Below, piece after piece: positions 54,201-60,600 of a stretch of 64,000 nt of DNA (its first letter is position 1; each line of letters opens with the position of its first letter). Position numbers and translations under genes: made by a program. A model generated the notes under the pieces. It was not told the DNA's origin and did not search any database. It saw nothing but the letters and a program-made list of their open reading frames with translations. The stretch is from contig OX104130.1 in assembly GCA_944470555.2 (NCBI GenBank), positions 66,159,160 through 66,223,159 on the forward strand, written 5' to 3'. The stretch comes from Heterobilharzia americana. Lineage: Eukaryota > Platyhelminthes > Trematoda > Strigeidida > Schistosomatidae.

Positions 54201-57200
54201 CTTATGTGTTCAACCTTACCGTGCAGCAGAATTCTCTTCTCTTCTTGAAATTATGGTTCAGTGTTAGACCACCTTCATTTCCCTTCATAATTTGTGCCTA
54301 TCTGTCTTCTTTGTTTGTTTGGCTACTAGGGCTGATCTCTCTCTATTTTTTTTATCAATGGTCGCATTGACTTTTTTGTTGATATTAGAGTGATTTCAGC
54401 GTTGTTTACCGCATTGTGATATTAGTAGCGAAAATGAAAAGAAATCCACCCAACCACTTTTTGCTAGTGATACCGCCTGGTTGCCTGAACCGTATTAGGT
54501 GAAGCGGTGCTCAAACCTGTGACCCATTGGCTGAGTCATCTCCACAAACCAGTCAGCCACTGCTTCACAATGCTGGTAGGTCTTGGGGTGACTGTTCTAT
54601 AAATTGATTGTGTAAACTACATTATTTATATGTTATACATAGGGATTGTAAATTACTCGACCGGTATTTGCAAGTATATAAAACCTGACATTCAGACTGA
54701 TCTAAACAATCGAGTATTAACGTTATCTAGCATTTGTTTTCACTCTTAGTTTTATCAACAATCTTGTACACATTTTTGTGTTGCATTGTCGCCCAGCATT
54801 TGAGAAAGTCATCTCTTCCAATAGCGTTAAGTCAAACTGTTAATCAATGAAAAAGTACATTTCGCTCAGTAATTAATACAAAGATATGTGCTTATGGAAT
54901 TACACCATTATCGATGTTCCTGAAGATTTCCTCAATACAGAATCCTTCAAAGCTTTCTGGAAGTTTCCATTATCAAGTCTCATCCCCTAGGAACCCAAAG
55001 GGGAAAATAATAATTATTATTATTATTTCTTTCTCCAACTATTTTTTTTGTCTTTTCTTCTGTAGAGATCAGAATGCCAATGAGAATTCAGTGGGAGAAA
55101 AAAGTAGAGAAGTGAATTCAACAGTTACTTCTTTATCTTCCGAAGCTGTAAGAATTACTATTTTTTTTGTACTTCAAATATTTTGCCCATCAAATTAGTC
55201 ATATATGAACGAAGTGTAAGGAACAGTTGGACATCTAAAAAATGTGTTACCTTACCATGGTAGTTTTCTCGCAGATGAAGTAATTTCTTTTGTTCCTTCT
55301 GATTTTGCTGTTTATACATGACCAGTTATGAGACTTAATATGTTCTATATTTTACCTTCTCTACCAATATACCTCCATGAGGGGCTTGATTTTTAGGTGC
55401 TAGTAAATGTACACAATATATGTGCGTCATATATGACACTATCAACTAAATGGTTTCTAACTGAAGTAACTGTCATTACCTGGTGATGAGTACAGGGTGT
55501 TTTCAGCGCTCTTGACTTTATCCTTTAGGTCGTAAGACACATGAAGACTGTAAGTTGATACTTTAGAGAAAAGTTTTGTGAGCGTTTTTCTTTTTTGGCA
55601 TGCGTTTTGCATCTATTCAAATGTAAGATAACTAATCTGAAACCAATTCCAGTTTAAGGATAGTGAGTGAATTGGTCGAATGCGTTGACTAATTCACCTA
55701 CTTTGTTACTGACGAAATCTCAACTCTGATATAAATCACTCGCTTGATATCTGCCAACTTGCTTCATCTCTAGTCCTGGTGATATACGTGACTACTTATC
55801 AAAGAAGGAGTATACTGCGCTGCGCTCTGTTCTATGTTACGGTTATGAGACATGACCATTGAAAGTAGAAGGTGTAAAGATGTTACAGGTAACTTCGTAG
55901 CATCGCTCGTGTATGGTGAAATTATTGTATGAAGAATATCGAGGTTAGGCGTAGGATAATTAAGTTGTGAACCTTCACCGACTGAAGTATCCTGGATATG
56001 TGCTACCCATGATGAGCCACGGACATCACGCGTCAGGCCCTCGAGTGGGGAATCCCCATGGGAAGCGACGAGTTGGACGTCCGAGGGTGACATGGAGGAG
56101 GTCGTGCGAGGAGGAAATGAGAGCTTCTGGGCTGTCGTGGAACCAGGTTCAAAAGATTTCAGAGAACAGAGGTCACTGGAGACGTGCTAGTGAAGCCCTA
56201 TGTTCCATTAGGAACCCAAGGGACTAATAATAATAATAATGAGCCACTGCCTACCTCGACATGCAATGTTAAGCAAAGTAGGATTGGATTGGAAGAAGAC
56301 CAAAACGTGATGCTGGTCCAGAATATCTGTGACGGGTATAAATCGTGTAGGAAGGTACAAATTATTTTACTGGGGCTCTGGAAAGGAATGAGTGGTAAGA
56401 GACTCTCGGTAACTTGGCTGACTGTTAGTCTCAATAGCGCAAATGTTTGCACCCTGATATCTTTTAAAGCTTGAATATTTTCATCAACCTTCATTTTTCG
56501 AATCCTATGGACTTCTGTTTACCCGCTTGTTCTTTGCATGTTACTGTTAAGTGTGACAACTTGAGCCAGTGCGTTTCTGTACAAGGTCCTACGTTGATTT
56601 GCTGGTTTAATGTTCTCTGAGCTTTGATATTTTGTCGTGTAACGTTTAATCACTAGGCTTAGTGACATTTTCAGCACTAACTTCATAAACAAGTGAAGCA
56701 TAATCGAATATTACACGAATGTTTAAATAGTGTTTTTATTGACCAATCGTAAGTTGGGGATGAAATTTTTTATTACACCCTGACCTCTTTGACCTGACCT
56801 TAAATTTCCTTCAGTCATGTCATTAGATATTCTCTTTCGGAGTGAAATTGTGCTGGTGGTTGTTGTCACACTGTGCATCATTATTGATTTGTCCTTGGCT
56901 GATGGATGACTGTTTTCCTCCTAAGTAAATTGTAGATTGGGTCTATTTCCACATGTCTGTTAATCAACATTTCGTTTACGTGCCATGCTTCTAGGAATTC
57001 CCTTCTAGTTTTGGAACATGCTCTTTGGAGGATTTCTCCATTCTCTCGGTCTAATTTGTGATCATGACTGTTTGCATCCTTCGAAACTAAGGAGACTGCG
57101 TCAGTCTCCTTACTGCTAGTTCGTGTTCATGAATTCTTTGAACAATCTTACGGCTAGACTGATCAACAGTGTTGTGCAGTTGATTTTGTAGATTATATTC

Positions 57201-57617
57201 GTCCTGCCTTCTTTTGGCACATACTGTGTAGTGATTCCGTTGGTTCATGTACTACTCTGATTCCGAAAGGAAAAAGCAATCGGTTGACTTTCTGAGATAT
57301 CTTTGGTATTATAGGGTAGTGTAACGTGCTTATTGATTTGAGTCAGTCGCCCTTCTGTCTTGCTGATAAACACTTTTTGACAAAGTTGGTTGCATAATCA
57401 CTAACTTTGAATACTTTGTACAGACATTTTTCTCCGACTTTCCTTAGTGTTTCAATGCTCCACTGTGTTTTGGCCCCTGAAAATAATGTATACAACATTT
57501 CTTATGGCCCTTAGCATGATTGCTGTTCAAGTTCAATATCTGACCTCTATGTGTGGTTTAAGTTTGTAAAATCCCATCGTGTTCTCTGTGTATGTGTTTG
57601 TGATGACTATTTGTTAT

Positions 57618-57676
<59 letters not shown>

Positions 57677-60600
57677 AATGACCTTGCCCGCAATTTGAGA
57701 CATTACATTGCAATGGAGACAGAAAATAGACTATTAGTCATACCGTAAAATGGTGTGGGAATGACCCGTTAAAATGTTCAGATCAATAACAATGTTTATA
57801 CAAAACTGGGGCATCACAACACCTCCCCTTTTTGAAAACAAAAATCAGAAAACTTCAATACCTTCGCTTTTTGGAGTCCAGATGGAAACAAACTGTGGGG
57901 ACCGCTTTCGATCCGTACATCTTCTGGGGAGGAGGTCGACCAGTCTTCCACCATAGCTTCTTGAAAATAAGCGTTATATCGGAAGCGGTGTCGATTTGTA
58001 GGCGTACTGAATGGTTATTTATTTGGACGGTGATATTTTCTCTGAGCTGATGCATGTGCTTGAAAAGCAGCAGTAAGGCTAAGAAATTTGCCGACTGGTC
58101 GAGACTTCGATCTTCGACGGTGACTGGATGATGACCTACCTGTTCTTTGTGATGGTGGCTGCTTGCAAAATCCGTCCTTATGACCCACAGTATTACAATC
58201 TCTGCCTTTATTGTGCTTATAAGGACAATATTTAACGAAATGCCATGTGCCACAATGCAAGCAGAGAGACGGAAGGGTCTTCTTCATGTTTCTTCTAGTA
58301 TTGTATGGGCTGCCGGGATGACGAACAGGAGACGAAGAACCAGGGGTCTTTGGGCCAGAAAAGGATGCAGCGGGATTTGATTTCTGGTGAACCGCATGCA
58401 CTTTATGATCACCCTGGCGTCTGGATTGGACTGAACTTGTATCCCGTTTTAGGTTCGCCAATCGTTGACATTTCGCAGCAATATCATTCAACGTTAGAGT
58501 TGGTTCTTGCGTAGGATTCGATGAGTCAGCTGCAGGAATTCTGGACTGAGTTAATAACTCGATAATTTTCATTTGTAGTTCGAGAATTTTGTCCAGCTTC
58601 TAAAAGTCCATTTTTGATCTAATCCCCGTCGTCACTGTTATGGTTTCGAAGCGCTAATAGTTATATATTATTTGTATATTCCGGAAGGAATATAATACGC
58701 ACACTTAGCTGACAGCTAACTTGGTACGCAAGAGACACTGACTGCAACCCCGGGAAGAATAGAGAGAAGACTGAAACAGGCAGATGGGAGAGTGTATTAC
58801 TCCGAGAATATAATAATAAATCAATCCCAAACACGTGAACAAGTATACACATGGAAAATGACCTAGTCCTCAATTTGAGGTATTTGCATGGTAAGGGTGA
58901 GGATTAACCAATTAGTGATATACATTATAATGGGGGCAGAAAATAGACTATTAGTCATACCGTAAAATGGTGTGGGAATGACCCGTTAAAATGTTCAGAT
59001 CAATAACAATGTTTTATACAAAACTTGGGCATCACAACTCTATTAGTATCATCAAATTCAATATTTGTTTACTTTCTTACTCTGCGTTTCTTGTTGTCGA
59101 TTAATCTATTTGTTTATTTATTTTATCTATCAGTCATAACTTTTCAACTTGTATCAAAATTTTGATTAATTCATGATTTCTTTTAGAATATCGCATTAAA
59201 TAGGAAGATCCAGGAGAAATTCAAGTAAGGAAATTATTACCAAATAATTTCTTACACGTCTCCTTATAATTGCCTCTATGCTTGTAATTTTGTTAGTTCA
59301 TCTGCTATGGGTAAGGTACTTTCACGTCCCTCCAACCGACTAATCATATCAGATCGTCAACAAACTTGTTTTCAAAAAATAGGGCAACTTTAAAGGCCAC
59401 CCTGGCAACTTCTGAAACAACTAATCAGGTTTCGGTATTCCGGCCAGAAAGGTAGTTCTTCACAAAATAGAGAAGTCTGTTTGGTTTCAGTTGTTGCTAG
59501 GGTGACCTTTAAAGTCGGTCGAAAAATAAGATTCGACGGAGAAATTCTTTGCACGTAGAATTACATTGATAAATAAACACTACAATACAACAAGTGTCCA
59601 GCAGCTAGACAAATAAAATGTAGCAGGCATTACAGCAAAATATGTCGCCAACGTCTTCATTTTCACCAGCGTGGATTGGTGGATTAGGTGACTCAACAAT
59701 GTCGTCTCTCCTTTGTTCAGATACCATGGAATATGGCTATCATGAAATACCTGAACATTTCTGAAAATCTAGCACTTAGATCAGTCAACTAATAGAAAGC
59801 ATACTGCATGGGTCCTGTGCAACTAATCAATGGTTGCTTGACATTAAAGTCAAAGCTATGGCCTAATTGAATGTACTTCCAAGTACTGTTAACAAACTAT
59901 AAAGTTACAACTCATTGACTGAAACTTTTAATCAATAGGTTATGGGTGTTCGAAGCTCACCACACCCACCGAAGTTAGCACTGCAAGTTAGTATGATAAC
60001 ATTCATACAGATATGTGCACTCATGATTCAGACTAGGAGTTTATGCGTGACTTTCGATTTGCACCATTATTATTTATCAGTCATAAAGTTCACACTTGAT
60101 TTTGGCTACCGTAACAATTTTAAAGCTTTACTAGTTAGATTAATCAAAATGCATAATCTCTGAGTTTTTATGCGCCTAGCACAATTATTTTCTTTGATGG
60201 GTTGGGTGTACTGTACTTCAGTTCATTCTTTTCTACTGTATAACTGTGAAGAATATCCATTAAACGTAGAGGACTAGTAAAAGCTTCTGGTATTTGACCA
60301 CCATCACCTTCGTAGTGTTGCTAAGTAACGTAGAATTCACATGCAGACTTTTAGACAGAAGAGGAAAGTCAGCTGATGAAGCCATGGACCTTCATCCACT
60401 GAAGTGGGTGGGATATGTTGCGCATGCCTAGTCACCATCAGCCCAGTGACGAGGTTGTATCCACATATTAATTATCCTTATCGTATTCTTCATACTAAAC
60501 TTCAGTATTTTCTCATTCCTCCTTGCTCTCTTTTAATAACTTTCCACCACTTTGACTGCCTTTTTTATTTCTTTGTCTTTCATGTTAATGGGTTCTCTCT

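Larger units (their letters stand above)
57612..59039 (-). mobile_element. Short non-autonomous gypsy-type LTR element
   Basis: A 1.43-kb LTR element antisense to the host gene in intron 17. LTRs are 57612-57821 and 58636-59039, both opening TGTTATGGTTT on the plus strand and closing GGGCATCACAAC(A/T). On the minus strand they run TGTTGTGATG...CCATAACA, with TG/CA ends and inverted tips. The CTATT duplication flanks it. The polypurine tract AAAAAGGGGAGG (minus, 57833-57822) abuts the 3' LTR. The interior of 814 bp keeps the gag start, nucleocapsid knuckles and the beginning of protease. The rest of protease, RT, RNase H and integrase are deleted. Over the last 100 bp the LTRs differ at about three positions, so the insertion is fairly young. 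I see no clear TGG primer-binding site after the 5' LTR. Confidence 0.85.

Noticed and set aside
57551..57748. 65-codon frame with Tyr-Ile repeats
   Set aside because: Translation of the AT microsatellite within the LTR.
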